Of a DNA stretch of 64,000 bases, positions 47,416-55,897 are shown piece after piece; positions within the stretch are counted from its first letter, which is position 1; every line of letters starts with the position of its first letter. Origin of the DNA: Paenibacillus alba (GTDB lineage: Bacteria > Bacillota > Bacilli > Paenibacillales > NBRC-103111); assembly GCF_013204855.1 (NCBI RefSeq), contig NZ_JABMKZ010000010.1, positions 1 through 64,000 on the forward strand, written 5' to 3'. Made by a program: the position numbers and the translations under genes. Under the pieces are notes generated by a model. The model worked only from the letters and a program-made list of their open reading frames with translations. It was not told the origin of the DNA and searched no databases.

Positions 47416-48312
47416 TTAATTGTCCTTCTTCATTTCGGATTCATGCCATGAACTCAGCAGCCATTTGGCAAAAGCATTAATAAGGAGGAAAAAGCAAATG
47501 CCTAACGCAGAAGCGGAAAGCCCACAAGCGAACAGATAGGGTGTTTTTAAACGGGCGGCTGCATAAGTAATCGCATATCCAAGCCCGCCCTGCCCTCCGC
47601 CAATGCCGGCAATATATTCGCCAACGATGGCGCCGACAACGGATAAGGTACAAGATATTTTCAAACCAGCTACAATGTAGGGCAGTGCAGCGGGAATGCG
47701 AAGCTTCCACATCGTTTGAAAGGCATTGGCATTGTAGAGATAAAATAAGTTGCTCATATTTTGATCCGTAGAATTCAACCCAATTAGCGTGTTCGACAAC
47801 ATCGGGAAAAATCCGATCAAAAACGTAATGATGACGATCGCATTCACACCCGCATCAAACCAGATAACGATCAAGGGCGCAACGGCGACAATCGGTATAG
47901 TTTGCAAAATGATGGCATACGGGTACACGCTTTTTTCAATCCATTTGGAGCTTGCCAGAAGAATGGCGCCCGCTACCCCCAAAATGATACTGAGGAAAAA
48001 GCCAAGCACCGCTTCCAGCGTAGTCGTCCTGACGGATACCCATAAGGATGACTTGTTTTCGATAGCTGCCGCCACAATATCGGAAGGCTTAGGCACGAGA
48101 TACACCGGGGCTTTCATGAGATAGGCAATAAGCTCCCAGCCGCCAATAAATACAACAAAGGCGACCAACGGTGGCAGTAAATGTTTAAAAAGCAGCAGCA
48201 GCCGAAGTCCGGGGGACGCCCCGTCTTCGAGGCGGTTTGCCCAAGCTGCCCGCTCGCGGGCAGGAAATATTTCATCGGGCAATATTTGCAAGTATTTCGA
48301 ATCTACAGCCAT
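47416..48312 (-). CDS. ABC transporter permease, SsuC/ThiX type
   Basis: This permease of about 298 residues belongs to the nitrate/sulfonate/pyrimidine (NitT/TauT) class, with about six membrane segments, a conserved start of the membrane part (LPPLVAFVVFIGGWELIAYL) and PKPSDIVAA. FQTMWKLRIPAALPYIVAGLKISCTL includes the ATPase-docking loop. The start is the ATG about six nt after a G-rich site; the ATG two codons before has no spacing. It acts with the ATPase at 49686 and binding protein at 53595. Confidence 0.9.
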   Translation of the reverse strand: MAVDSKYLQILPDEIFPARERAAWANRLEDGASPGLRLLLLFKHLLPPLVAFVVFIGGWELIAYLMKAPVYLVPKPSDIVAAAIENKSSLWVSVRTTTLEAVLGFFLSIILGVAGAILLASSKWIEKSVYPYAIILQTIPIVAVAPLIVIWFDAGVNAIVIITFLIGFFPMLSNTLIGLNSTDQNMSNLFYLYNANAFQTMWKLRIPAALPYIVAGLKISCTLSVVGAIVGEYIAGIGGGQGGLGYAITYAAARLKTPYLFACGLSASALGICFFLLINAFAKWLLSSWHESEMKKDN

Positions 48313-48329
48313 GTTCATCCCCCCCTTAG

Positions 48330-49673
48330 TTACGTTTCAACCATGATTTTCCCCGGGTTGAGCAGCCCTCTTGGGTCATTCTCCCGTTTCTTGCGTTCCA
48401 TGCTGCCAACTTCCCCTCGCCCGCCATGATCAAGTACCCATGTATGCGGATCGAAGATCTTGACGCCAATGGATTCGCAGAAGGCAATGATTTCATACAA
48501 CCGTTCTTCGCTCTGAAAACGGACAACCGGAAGGGCTGTTGGGGTAATCGCGCCACCGCTTCGTACCCACTCGAAATGAAGATACACTTCATCGCCGAAT
48601 TTGGCTTTAAGCTCACGGATTTGCTCGATATAGCTATCTAGCTTAAAGCCAGCTTGCAGATAGGTCATCGAAGCATCTGTCTTCATAGCCCACAGTGTCG
48701 TGTGATTCCATGTAAAATCCGACACGCCGATCGTTTTGCGGTATTGTTTCGCTTCAATATAATGACCGATGCAGCCGCCATAACGAGCAGCAAGAGCTTC
48801 AACAAGCGGCAGGCTGTCTTCAGCAAATTCAAGCATAACAGCTGCCAGTTCAGCTTTAATCACTTTCGCAAACGGAATAAAATAAGAAGGTATCGGCCAT
48901 TCCATTGGAGCGATCAGTCGCTTGGGAATTGCGTCTTCTCTTGCTAAGGCTTCTCCGAAGAGCATGGAGTTCTCAAAGGTATCAAAATGTGCAATAGCTT
49001 GAGCCCAATCCGTTCGCGGTGACAAAGGAATCGTCACTTCCGTCATAATGCCCGTCGTCCCATAATTGTGAATATAGTTAACTAATTCATCCCCACGGAT
49101 AACCAGTCGCTGCGGTGTTTCTTCCATTGTATAGATGACGGCTTCCAATACATTGCCATCCCATAAGTTCCCATGCGTGATTGACCCGATGCCGCCGGAG
49201 CCTCCGCTGACGAATCCACCGACAGTAGCTTTCACATAGGTGCTTGGATAAATGCGAATTTCTTGCCCCGCTTCACGGGCTTTCTTGTCAATGATACTGA
49301 GCCTGACTCCGCATTGTAGGCGAGCAAATCCAGGTCCGATTTCTAGAATCTCATCCATCCGGCTTAAGTCCATAACAATACCGCCATGCAGGGGAACCGC
49401 TTGGCCGTAATTGCCGGTGCCAGCTCCACGAACCGTTACCGGAATGTGATGCTGATAGCCAAAAGCCAGTATCTGTGCCACCTCATCTGCATTTCGAGGA
49501 ATGAGTACAGCATCGGCAGCTTGGATATGCTCCAACTGGCGATTAAGTACCGGGGAGTACCAATAATAGTCTTTGGATAGCTTCTCTCTTGTCGCGTCAT
49601 CAACATAAACGATCTCTTCACTGAACTGCTCTTTCAGCGCTTTTTCCCAGCCTGTATACATAGCCATTCGCAT
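48330..49673 (-). CDS. FAD-linked oxidase (PCMH-type FAD domain)
   Basis: This oxidoreductase of about 447 residues has the GlcD-type FAD-binding domain: VLIPRNADEVAQILAFGYQ, PVTVRGAGTGNYGQAVPLHG and GGFVSGGSGGIGS up to about residue 200. A C-terminal cap ends RGLLNPGKIM. Such enzymes oxidise hydroxy acids or ring C-N bonds with FAD. It lies between permease and ATPase genes of the cluster, so its substrate is probably the imported compound or a breakdown product. The ATG about six nt after GGAGAGGG is chosen. Confidence 0.88.
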   Translation of the reverse strand: MRMAMYTGWEKALKEQFSEEIVYVDDATREKLSKDYYWYSPVLNRQLEHIQAADAVLIPRNADEVAQILAFGYQHHIPVTVRGAGTGNYGQAVPLHGGIVMDLSRMDEILEIGPGFARLQCGVRLSIIDKKAREAGQEIRIYPSTYVKATVGGFVSGGSGGIGSITHGNLWDGNVLEAVIYTMEETPQRLVIRGDELVNYIHNYGTTGIMTEVTIPLSPRTDWAQAIAHFDTFENSMLFGEALAREDAIPKRLIAPMEWPIPSYFIPFAKVIKAELAAVMLEFAEDSLPLVEALAARYGGCIGHYIEAKQYRKTIGVSDFTWNHTTLWAMKTDASMTYLQAGFKLDSYIEQIRELKAKFGDEVYLHFEWVRSGGAITPTALPVVRFQSEERLYEIIAFCESIGVKIFDPHTWVLDHGGRGEVGSMERKKRENDPRGLLNPGKIMVET

Positions 49674-49685
49674 AGTCACCCTCTC

Positions 49686-50492
49686 CTATTCATGTTCTAA
49701 AGCCGCATTCACATCTCTTACCAAATCGCTGAACTGTGCTGTTGTCCGGTAGCTTTCGTCTCTTGGAAAAGGGACAGGAATATCGATCGTTGCTGATATT
49801 TTGCCCGGACGCGGCGTCATGACAACGACACTTGTCGATAGAAAGACAGATTCAAATACATTATGCGTAACGAACAGCACCGTCATTGATTTATCCTGCT
49901 GCCAAATATTCAGCAGCTCCATTTGCAGCGTTTGGCGTGTTATTTCATCCAAAGCGCCGAACGGCTCATCCATAAGCAGCAGCTTGGGTCGAGAAATGAG
50001 CGCTCGCGCGATCGATACACGCATCTTCATACCGCCGGATAGCTCTCGGGGCAGTACTTTCATGTAATCTTTCAATCCCACAAGCTCGAGAACTCGCTGC
50101 GCTTCTTCGTGTTGTGTTTTTTTATCCACGCCTCGCAAAGCCAGCGGCAATTTCACATTCGCTTCCACCGTTGACCACGGCAGGAGCGTATGGTCTTGGA
50201 AAACGAAAGCGATATCGCTTTGCTTACGCGCCTCTTTGGGCGTTGTGCCAAATACATCCAAGGTGCCCTTGCTTGGCTTAGCCAGCCCTGTAATCATTTT
50301 GAAGATAGTTGATTTACCACAGCCGGACGGGCCTACAAAGCATAGAAACTCGCCTTCTTTAATCGTTAGGTTGACGTCCCGCAAAGCAATCGTCCCGTTC
50401 GGGTACGTCTTGGACAGATTCTCCATCGTTACAAATTTGGCATTGTATGCATCTTTACCAGGTGTATGGATCAGCGAAGAATTCATGGACAT
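49686..50492 (-). CDS. ABC transporter ATPase, SsuB/TauB type
   Basis: This ATPase of about 268 residues belongs to the NitT/TauT importer class, with Walker A GPSGCGKST, Q-loop VFQDHTLLPW, signature LSGGMKMR, Walker B LLLMDEPFGALDEITR and switch FVTHNVFE, all typical of that class. A longer N-terminus (about 20 residues) precedes the domain. The start is the ATG nine nt after AAGGAG. It serves the permease at 47416 and the binding protein at 53595. Confidence 0.92.
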   Translation of the reverse strand: MSMNSSLIHTPGKDAYNAKFVTMENLSKTYPNGTIALRDVNLTIKEGEFLCFVGPSGCGKSTIFKMITGLAKPSKGTLDVFGTTPKEARKQSDIAFVFQDHTLLPWSTVEANVKLPLALRGVDKKTQHEEAQRVLELVGLKDYMKVLPRELSGGMKMRVSIARALISRPKLLLMDEPFGALDEITRQTLQMELLNIWQQDKSMTVLFVTHNVFESVFLSTSVVVMTPRPGKISATIDIPVPFPRDESYRTTAQFSDLVRDVNAALEHE

Positions 50493-50536
50493 TGCCTTCA
50501 TCTCCTTATCATGCTTTTGGTTGTAGCGTTTCGCCT

Positions 50537-51349
50537 CTATCGGTCCAATCTTAATGTCTTCATATCAAAAGCTTGAAATTCAAGGAGCGCCTCTGCGATC
50601 ATAGCTCCATACCTTATGGTCATGCCCTGACCTTTGGCTATCGTAGCTGCCGTGGCATCACCCGAAATGCCGGATTCAGACAAATCATCCATGACCCAAG
50701 CAAAAGCGCGGTTACGGAGTCCCAAATAACGGGATTCGGGATAATTCGGATATTCGGTGGGAGCCACTTCCATATGAACCCAATGCGGCAAGGCGGACAT
50801 CACCAACGAGGTTTCCATGTCACCGGCATGAATACCAGCTTGTTTCTCAAGTGGAGTAAGCCATTCATCAGCGCCCCCAAGCCCGCCAGGATCTAGACGA
50901 AATACAGCCAAGCCCGTTTCGATGCGAATTTCCCGCCCCATCATATTCAATAAATCCGTGTTGCCCCCATGCGTGTTCACGAGCACTAATTTGCGGAAAC
51001 CGCTTCTGCTGAGACTTTTGGCAATGTCCATCACGACAGCCATCAGTGTCATCGCCGACAACGTAATTGTGCCTGGATGTCCTAGGTGCTCTGTGCTTTT
51101 CCCATAAGGAATCGCGGGCAGCAGCCAAATATTCACCTCGTCCGGCAGCTGCTCGAAAGCTTCTGTTAATAGCACTTCGGAAATTAAAGTATCCGTAAAG
51201 ACAGGCATGTGAGGTCCGTGTTGTTCCACAGCGCCTACTGGCAGCACAATCAGAGCATCTTCCTTCGGAACCTCTGCAACCTCCCGTTTACTTAGGCGAG
51301 GAAAAAAGTGACGATCCCATGCTTTCCCTGTATAACGACTATATGCCAA
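50537..51349 (-). CDS. Creatininase family amidohydrolase
   Basis: This 270-residue protein has the creatininase motifs VGAVEQHGPHMPVFTDT (Glu42, His44, Asp53), EHLGHPGTITLS, VNTHGGN and HAGDMETS, so the two-metal site looks intact. Members hydrolyse cyclic amides such as creatinine or open oxidised rings. The start is a TTG eight nt after AAGGAGG; the frame continues upstream but the ribosome site lies inside it. A terminator-like hairpin separates it from the upstream flavoprotein gene. Confidence 0.88.
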   Translation of the reverse strand: MAYSRYTGKAWDRHFFPRLSKREVAEVPKEDALIVLPVGAVEQHGPHMPVFTDTLISEVLLTEAFEQLPDEVNIWLLPAIPYGKSTEHLGHPGTITLSAMTLMAVVMDIAKSLSRSGFRKLVLVNTHGGNTDLLNMMGREIRIETGLAVFRLDPGGLGGADEWLTPLEKQAGIHAGDMETSLVMSALPHWVHMEVAPTEYPNYPESRYLGLRNRAFAWVMDDLSESGISGDATAATIAKGQGMTIRYGAMIAEALLEFQAFDMKTLRLDR

Positions 51350-51393
51350 GGTGACTACCTCCTTCTGTGTGCCAGGTGTGCACATCTTCGTAT

Positions 51394-51432
51394 GAAAAAA
51401 GATCCCGCCTCATAAGTGAGTAGTGGATCTTA
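51394..51432 (-). terminator. Terminator or attenuator inside the catabolic cluster
   Basis: The minus strand pairs AAGATCC with GGATCTT, with an inner CTCA/TGAG, followed by TTTTTT. It lies between the flavoprotein and creatininase genes, so the cluster may be more than one transcript or be attenuated here. Confidence 0.7.
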
Positions 51433-51460
51433 AGCTTTCAAAGTTGCGTTCATTGCGATC

Positions 51461-52180
51461 CTACTTGTGTGCTTGAAACAATTGCAAGGCAGCGGCCACA
51501 TCCGCAACTCTTTCGCCCAATCTGGCAGCCATCAAAAGTTCCCTTGGGTCCGGAGATAACGAACTGTCGGGTCCAGCCAAAGTTGAAGCGCCATAAGGTG
51601 AACATCCAATGGCATCCGCCGTTAAATATTCCGGGTTTTCCGAATAGGGCAATCCCACGAAAATCATGCCAAAATGAAACAACGGCACCATCGACGTCAA
51701 TATAGCTGCTTCATGTCCCGTGTGTATCGAAGCCGTGCTGTTGAATATCCCTGTCGGCTTTCCTTCTAATGCGCCTTCGATACAAAGCTCTCCCGCCATT
51801 TCAAGAAATAACTTCACTTGGGAAGGCATTGTTCCGTAGTAGGTTGGAAATCCCCATAGAATGCCATCTGCCCAGCGCAAATCATCATTCGTTGCAAACC
51901 GAATTGCCTGCTGCAAGGTTTGTGTTGCTTCATATTTACTATAGCGATCTGTCAGTCGGAATTGATGGGATAACGCCTTGGCGCTTGCCAGCTTTTCATC
52001 TCCGGCCTGCGGCCGTTCTTTATCCTGCTGAATCACCCGATTTTGCTGCGCAATCATTTCCGGAATTCGAACGATTCGCACGTCATGAGTCCCGAATTGA
52101 CTGGCACCATCGGCAACCGCTTGCGCCATCTGAAAGACGTGGCCGAATGCGCTGTAATAAATGACTAATAGGTTCGCCAT
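51461..52180 (-). CDS. WrbA-like flavodoxin family quinone reductase
   Basis: This 239-residue flavodoxin-fold protein of the WrbA/NQO type has the FMN loop IYYSAFGHVFQMAQAVADGA (about 7-26), GFPTYYGTMPSQVKLFLE and the FMN-proximal SIHTGHEAA; CSPYGASTLAG near the C-terminus is also WrbA-like. It has an insertion of about 30 residues (IAQQNRVIQQDKERPQAGDE and beyond) compared with short WrbA. It could supply electrons to the Rieske oxygenase or reduce quinones; both are inference. The start is 10 bp after the upstream stop. Confidence 0.87.
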   Translation of the reverse strand: MANLLVIYYSAFGHVFQMAQAVADGASQFGTHDVRIVRIPEMIAQQNRVIQQDKERPQAGDEKLASAKALSHQFRLTDRYSKYEATQTLQQAIRFATNDDLRWADGILWGFPTYYGTMPSQVKLFLEMAGELCIEGALEGKPTGIFNSTASIHTGHEAAILTSMVPLFHFGMIFVGLPYSENPEYLTADAIGCSPYGASTLAGPDSSLSPDPRELLMAARLGERVADVAAALQLFQAHK

Positions 52181-52190
52181 AGAGAAATCT

Positions 52191-53570
52191 TCACCCTTTC
52201 GCGAATTCATGCCTATGAAAGGATACTTGTTCGCTTGCTTCCTTCCAAAACTGCGCTAATGCTGGCTCCTGCCACTCCGCTTGGCTAGCCGCCATTCGAA
52301 CCCAGCTCCCTTGGCTGTACACCCAGCGCCGTTCAGGCAGCATCGTGAAAAGCTCTTCCGGCGTATGGGCGTCAACGACAACAAAATTCGCTTCATTCCC
52401 TGACTTGATGCTATGCGCTTGAAGTCCCAATACCTCTGCGGGAACATCTGTAATCATACGCAGCAGTGTGCGGAGATCAGCAGGTCGCCCCATATGGGCC
52501 GCATAGGAGCCAATGAGCGCGATTTGCATTAGATCCCCCCTGCCAAACGGGTGAAAGGGATCATGAATATTATCTGAAGCGACAGCGATCGGAATGCCGG
52601 CTTCCCAGATTTCCTTCAATCTGGTTACTCCCCGACGAACAGGGAAGCTATCGTGTCTGCCTTGCAAATACAGATTCACAGCAGGCAAGGATACGGCTTT
52701 CAAGCCAGCTTCTGCCATGCGCTCAATAATGCCATGGGCATCGTAATCGGTCATCGAAGCAAGTGCGCATAGATGGTCAACCGTCACTCTTCCCGAATAG
52801 CCTTCAGACTTCGTTTTCAATGAAATGTGTTCAATCGTCCGCATGTTCGGATTATCGGTTTCATCACAATGAAGATCAATCGGCACATCGTATTTCTCCG
52901 CCAATTGGAAGATATAATCAATGTCCTCCTTCGCCGTTGATGATAAATGTGGTGCGCCGCCAATCCCATCCACACCCATTCGCAAAGCTTCCTCGATCGC
53001 TTCAACATCCAGCGCCATGAAGTTGTAAGGACACATCGGGAATAGCTGCAAGCGGATGTAAGGTGCCAGCGCTTCTTTCGCTTCCAAAGCAGCTTCTATT
53101 GTACGTAAGGCTACCTCGCGCGAGGCTCTTAAGTTGAAATCCAGATGAGTTCGAATGTGCGTTGTGCCAAAAGACAATGCTTGCAACGAGGAACGCATGA
53201 TTCTCGACTTAATCTCCTCTTTGCTGAAGGATGGGGATGCCAGCGAATAATTCCGCACAGCCTCTTCCAATGTACCGCTTAGGTTTTCCACCGAGGTTAA
53301 CGAAAATGATTTGTCCAGATGCATGTGGGCATCGACAAAGCCAGGCAGCATGATTTTACCTTCCAAATCAATAACCGGAATGCCTGACTCGCCTGCCCCT
53401 AGAGCAGATGTCCACCGTTCCAGTGAAACTGCACCAGGCTGGGCAGTATCCGCTTCTTGCTTCTGAATCTGCGTCCAACTGCCATCTCGAATCGCTAGGC
53501 GATATAAGCGCTCTTCATCCTCCATAGGTAATCGAACATTGACGATATCCAGATTCGTTACAGAAGCCAA
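52191..53570 (-). CDS. Cytosine deaminase-like amidohydrolase (second of two)
   Basis: This CodA-type metallohydrolase of about 459 residues has VDAHMHLDKSF, IDLHCDETDN, TVDHLCALASM and AVASDNIHDPFHPFGRG, giving the full set of metal and catalytic residues. It is a divergent paralogue of the protein at 46136-47383, so the cluster likely performs two related deaminations or ring hydrolyses. The TTG eight nt after GGGAGG is the preferred start; the GTG three codons earlier touches the site. Confidence 0.88.
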   Translation of the reverse strand: MASVTNLDIVNVRLPMEDEERLYRLAIRDGSWTQIQKQEADTAQPGAVSLERWTSALGAGESGIPVIDLEGKIMLPGFVDAHMHLDKSFSLTSVENLSGTLEEAVRNYSLASPSFSKEEIKSRIMRSSLQALSFGTTHIRTHLDFNLRASREVALRTIEAALEAKEALAPYIRLQLFPMCPYNFMALDVEAIEEALRMGVDGIGGAPHLSSTAKEDIDYIFQLAEKYDVPIDLHCDETDNPNMRTIEHISLKTKSEGYSGRVTVDHLCALASMTDYDAHGIIERMAEAGLKAVSLPAVNLYLQGRHDSFPVRRGVTRLKEIWEAGIPIAVASDNIHDPFHPFGRGDLMQIALIGSYAAHMGRPADLRTLLRMITDVPAEVLGLQAHSIKSGNEANFVVVDAHTPEELFTMLPERRWVYSQGSWVRMAASQAEWQEPALAQFWKEASEQVSFHRHEFAKG

Positions 53571-53594
53571 TACGGCCACCTCCCAGGTTTCTAC

Positions 53595-54674
53595 TTATTT
53601 TTTAGGCATAAATTGTGTGGTGAACACTTTATCAATGCTTTCTGCGGATTTAAGTATGCCAACATCTACGAGCTGCTTTTGCACTTCTTCCCAGCGTTCT
53701 TTGGTCATAATGCCGGTTCCTTTGGTCGCTGCATCTCCACCGAAAACAAAATCCATTTCTTTGGCAGCACTGAATTTCATCATATCCAAGCCCATATCCG
53801 GATTCTTCTCTTTAATGCTTGGATTGATCTCTTCGGAGTGATCCTTGTAGTAATCCCAGCCTTTGACGGTAGCTTCAACGAACGCTTTCACTTGGTCAGG
53901 ATGCTCAGCAATCATTTTCTCCGTTGTAAAATACACACCAGCATAGATGTTGTAACCCGAGTCTGCATTGAGCAAGGTTCCGAATTCAACTTTTTGCTGT
54001 TCCAACGTGAATGGCTCGCTTGTCACATAGCCTTGCGTTAAGGCATTTTTATCACTGACAAAGTTGACTAATTGACCTGTATATTTCATTTCTTGAGCAT
54101 TGTCTAATTTATATTTCTTTTTCATAAACTGCCAGAAGCTTGCCGTTGAAGCCACATACACTTTATGGCCATTTAAATCCGAGAAATCTTTAATCCCTGA
54201 ATCTTTGTGATAGAACAACGCTTGCGGACTTTTCTGCATGGAAGTTGCGATAGCAACAACGGGAATTCCTTCTTGTCTGGCTACCAAGATATCGTCGCCA
54301 TTCGCCATACCGAATTGAGCTTTGCCTGAAGCGACAATTTGTGTAGAAGAAACCGAAGGGCCACCAGGCATTAGCGTCATATCAAAGCCTGCATCCTTGT
54401 AATATCCTTTGGCCAAAGCTGCAAAGTTTCCACCATGCTCAGGTTCTGCGAACCAGTTCAGAACAAGCGTCGATGGAACTACTGCCTTAGGAGCGGCTGT
54501 TGTGGCAGCCGGAGATGCGGAAGCCGCAGCCACAGCAGATGGTGCTGGTGTTGTTGAAACCGATGTGCTTGAGCTGCCGCATGCAGCAAGCATACTCGAG
54601 ATCATCACTAAGCTGAGCGATACGACCATTGGGCGTTTGGCAACAAGCACGTTCGTACATTGAATTCGTTTCAT
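53595..54674 (-). CDS. NMT1/SsuA-type substrate-binding lipoprotein
   Basis: This 359-residue receptor has a signal peptide with lipobox LAAC (Cys32), an Ala/Ser/Thr/Pro-rich linker, and the NMT1/THI5 fold: STLVLNWFAEPEHGGNFAAL, then GGPSVSSTQIVASGKAQFGM and YVTSEPFTLEQQ. Such receptors bind nitrogen heterocycles (hydroxymethylpyrimidine, riboflavin-like or other) or sulfonates. The WFAEPEHGG opening resembles pyrimidine-type rather than sulfonate receptors, but this is tentative. It heads the transporter part of the cluster. Confidence 0.9.
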   Translation of the reverse strand: MKRIQCTNVLVAKRPMVVSLSLVMISSMLAACGSSSTSVSTTPAPSAVAAASASPAATTAAPKAVVPSTLVLNWFAEPEHGGNFAALAKGYYKDAGFDMTLMPGGPSVSSTQIVASGKAQFGMANGDDILVARQEGIPVVAIATSMQKSPQALFYHKDSGIKDFSDLNGHKVYVASTASFWQFMKKKYKLDNAQEMKYTGQLVNFVSDKNALTQGYVTSEPFTLEQQKVEFGTLLNADSGYNIYAGVYFTTEKMIAEHPDQVKAFVEATVKGWDYYKDHSEEINPSIKEKNPDMGLDMMKFSAAKEMDFVFGGDAATKGTGIMTKERWEEVQKQLVDVGILKSAESIDKVFTTQFMPKK

Positions 54675-54802
54675 TTGAACTTCCCCTCCATATTTGGTTT
54701 TCTCTACAAATCAGGTATCAACCTTTAGGTCAAATATAGATTCACAGCCCTTGTGCGTCAACGGAATTACTTACGTTTTGTTTTTAATCACAATAAATAG
54801 TA

Positions 54803-54865
54803 CGTCTTTTCATTCGAATCCCAAGATCTCCGTTTAATTTTTACAATATATTTACATAAAAGACG
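54803..54865 (-). promoter_or_regulatory. Separated inverted repeat before the binding-protein gene
   Basis: CGTCTTTT (54803-54810) and AAAAGACG (54858-54865) are inverted and 47 bp apart in the 200-bp gap between the Rieske gene and the binding-protein gene. It may be the far stem of a terminator for the Rieske transcript or a double operator. No clear promoter could be fixed here. Confidence 0.25.
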
Positions 54866-54874
54866 AACATTCTA

Positions 54875-55870
54875 CTATATCGTCCCCACTTTAACGCCTA
54901 ATTCCTTCAGCCAACGACGATACGCAATGGAGAACCGATCCACCTTATGGTTCAGTTCAACTTGAAGATCGAGTGGAAGCAATTCCGGCTTCTGACTCTC
55001 AATCACCTTGGCATCCTGGTCAAAAACAATATCCTGGAAATGGATAAAGTTAGCATCATCCACATCATAGGCATAATTGCGTGAAACCATCATGAACACG
55101 ACGCATTCTTCGGCAGCAACTGGCAATACGGTGAGCATAATCCACAAGGTCTGGCCATTGCTCGGATCCGCTTTGGACAGTCGCGCCGACAGCGGCCGAT
55201 AGACTTCCTTCATATAAACGTAAGTCGTGCCTTCCTTTTTGTCCGAACCCGAATGAGCCACCGGCTGGAAAATCGGAATATTTTCGATATAAATACGTTC
55301 CTTCTCTTTCACCACCTGAAAGTCAGGCAGCTCCGCATAATCTGGGTGACCCAGCAGATTCTGATGCACGAACATCAAGTGAGCAAAGTCCGTGAAATTT
55401 TCAATCACGCGTGTTCCTGCTGCCGCAACCTTGTAAGGGCCACAGGGCAATGGACGATACTCCGGATTGGCAAACTCTTCAAAATGTGGCAATGGCGCAG
55501 CAGCTTCACCAATACATACCCAAATGAAGCCGTATTTTTCCTCACAGGCGTAGACCTGCGCTTTGGCTCTGGCCGGGATCTTCTCACCTTTGGGCTGCGC
55601 CGGAATACAAACACATTGACCAGAGGAATTATACTGCCAGCCATGATAAGGGCAGACGAGAATGTCATCCTGCACCCAGCCTTTGGACAGCATCGCTCCA
55701 CGATGAATACAGAGATCCTGCAGCGCATGTACGCCCTTGCTTGAGCGGTAAATGGCAACTCTTTCCCCCAGTACAATAACTCCCACCGGCTGGTCTTTCA
55801 GCTCAGAAGCCAGGTATACCGCGTGCCAATCATTTTCAAGAACAGGATCCTGCAGTCGCTCTAATGCCAT
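54875..55870 (-). CDS. Rieske non-heme iron oxygenase, alpha subunit
   Basis: This protein of about 331 residues has a Rieske domain, CIH-x16-CPYH (Cys54, His56, Cys73, His76), and a catalytic domain whose mononuclear iron site is ENFTDFAHLMFVH (Asp162, His165, His170). This is the short monooxygenase/demethylase type (VanA/dicamba- or caffeine-demethylase-like) that acts on O- or N-methyl groups or ring carbons. No dedicated reductase is in the cluster, apart from the FAD oxidase and WrbA-like protein. The start is the ATG nine nt after GGAGG. Confidence 0.92.
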   Translation of the reverse strand: MALERLQDPVLENDWHAVYLASELKDQPVGVIVLGERVAIYRSSKGVHALQDLCIHRGAMLSKGWVQDDILVCPYHGWQYNSSGQCVCIPAQPKGEKIPARAKAQVYACEEKYGFIWVCIGEAAAPLPHFEEFANPEYRPLPCGPYKVAAAGTRVIENFTDFAHLMFVHQNLLGHPDYAELPDFQVVKEKERIYIENIPIFQPVAHSGSDKKEGTTYVYMKEVYRPLSARLSKADPSNGQTLWIMLTVLPVAAEECVVFMMVSRNYAYDVDDANFIHFQDIVFDQDAKVIESQKPELLPLDLQVELNHKVDRFSIAYRRWLKELGVKVGTI

Positions 55871-55897
55871 AACAATCATCCTCCAGTGGTCTATTTT

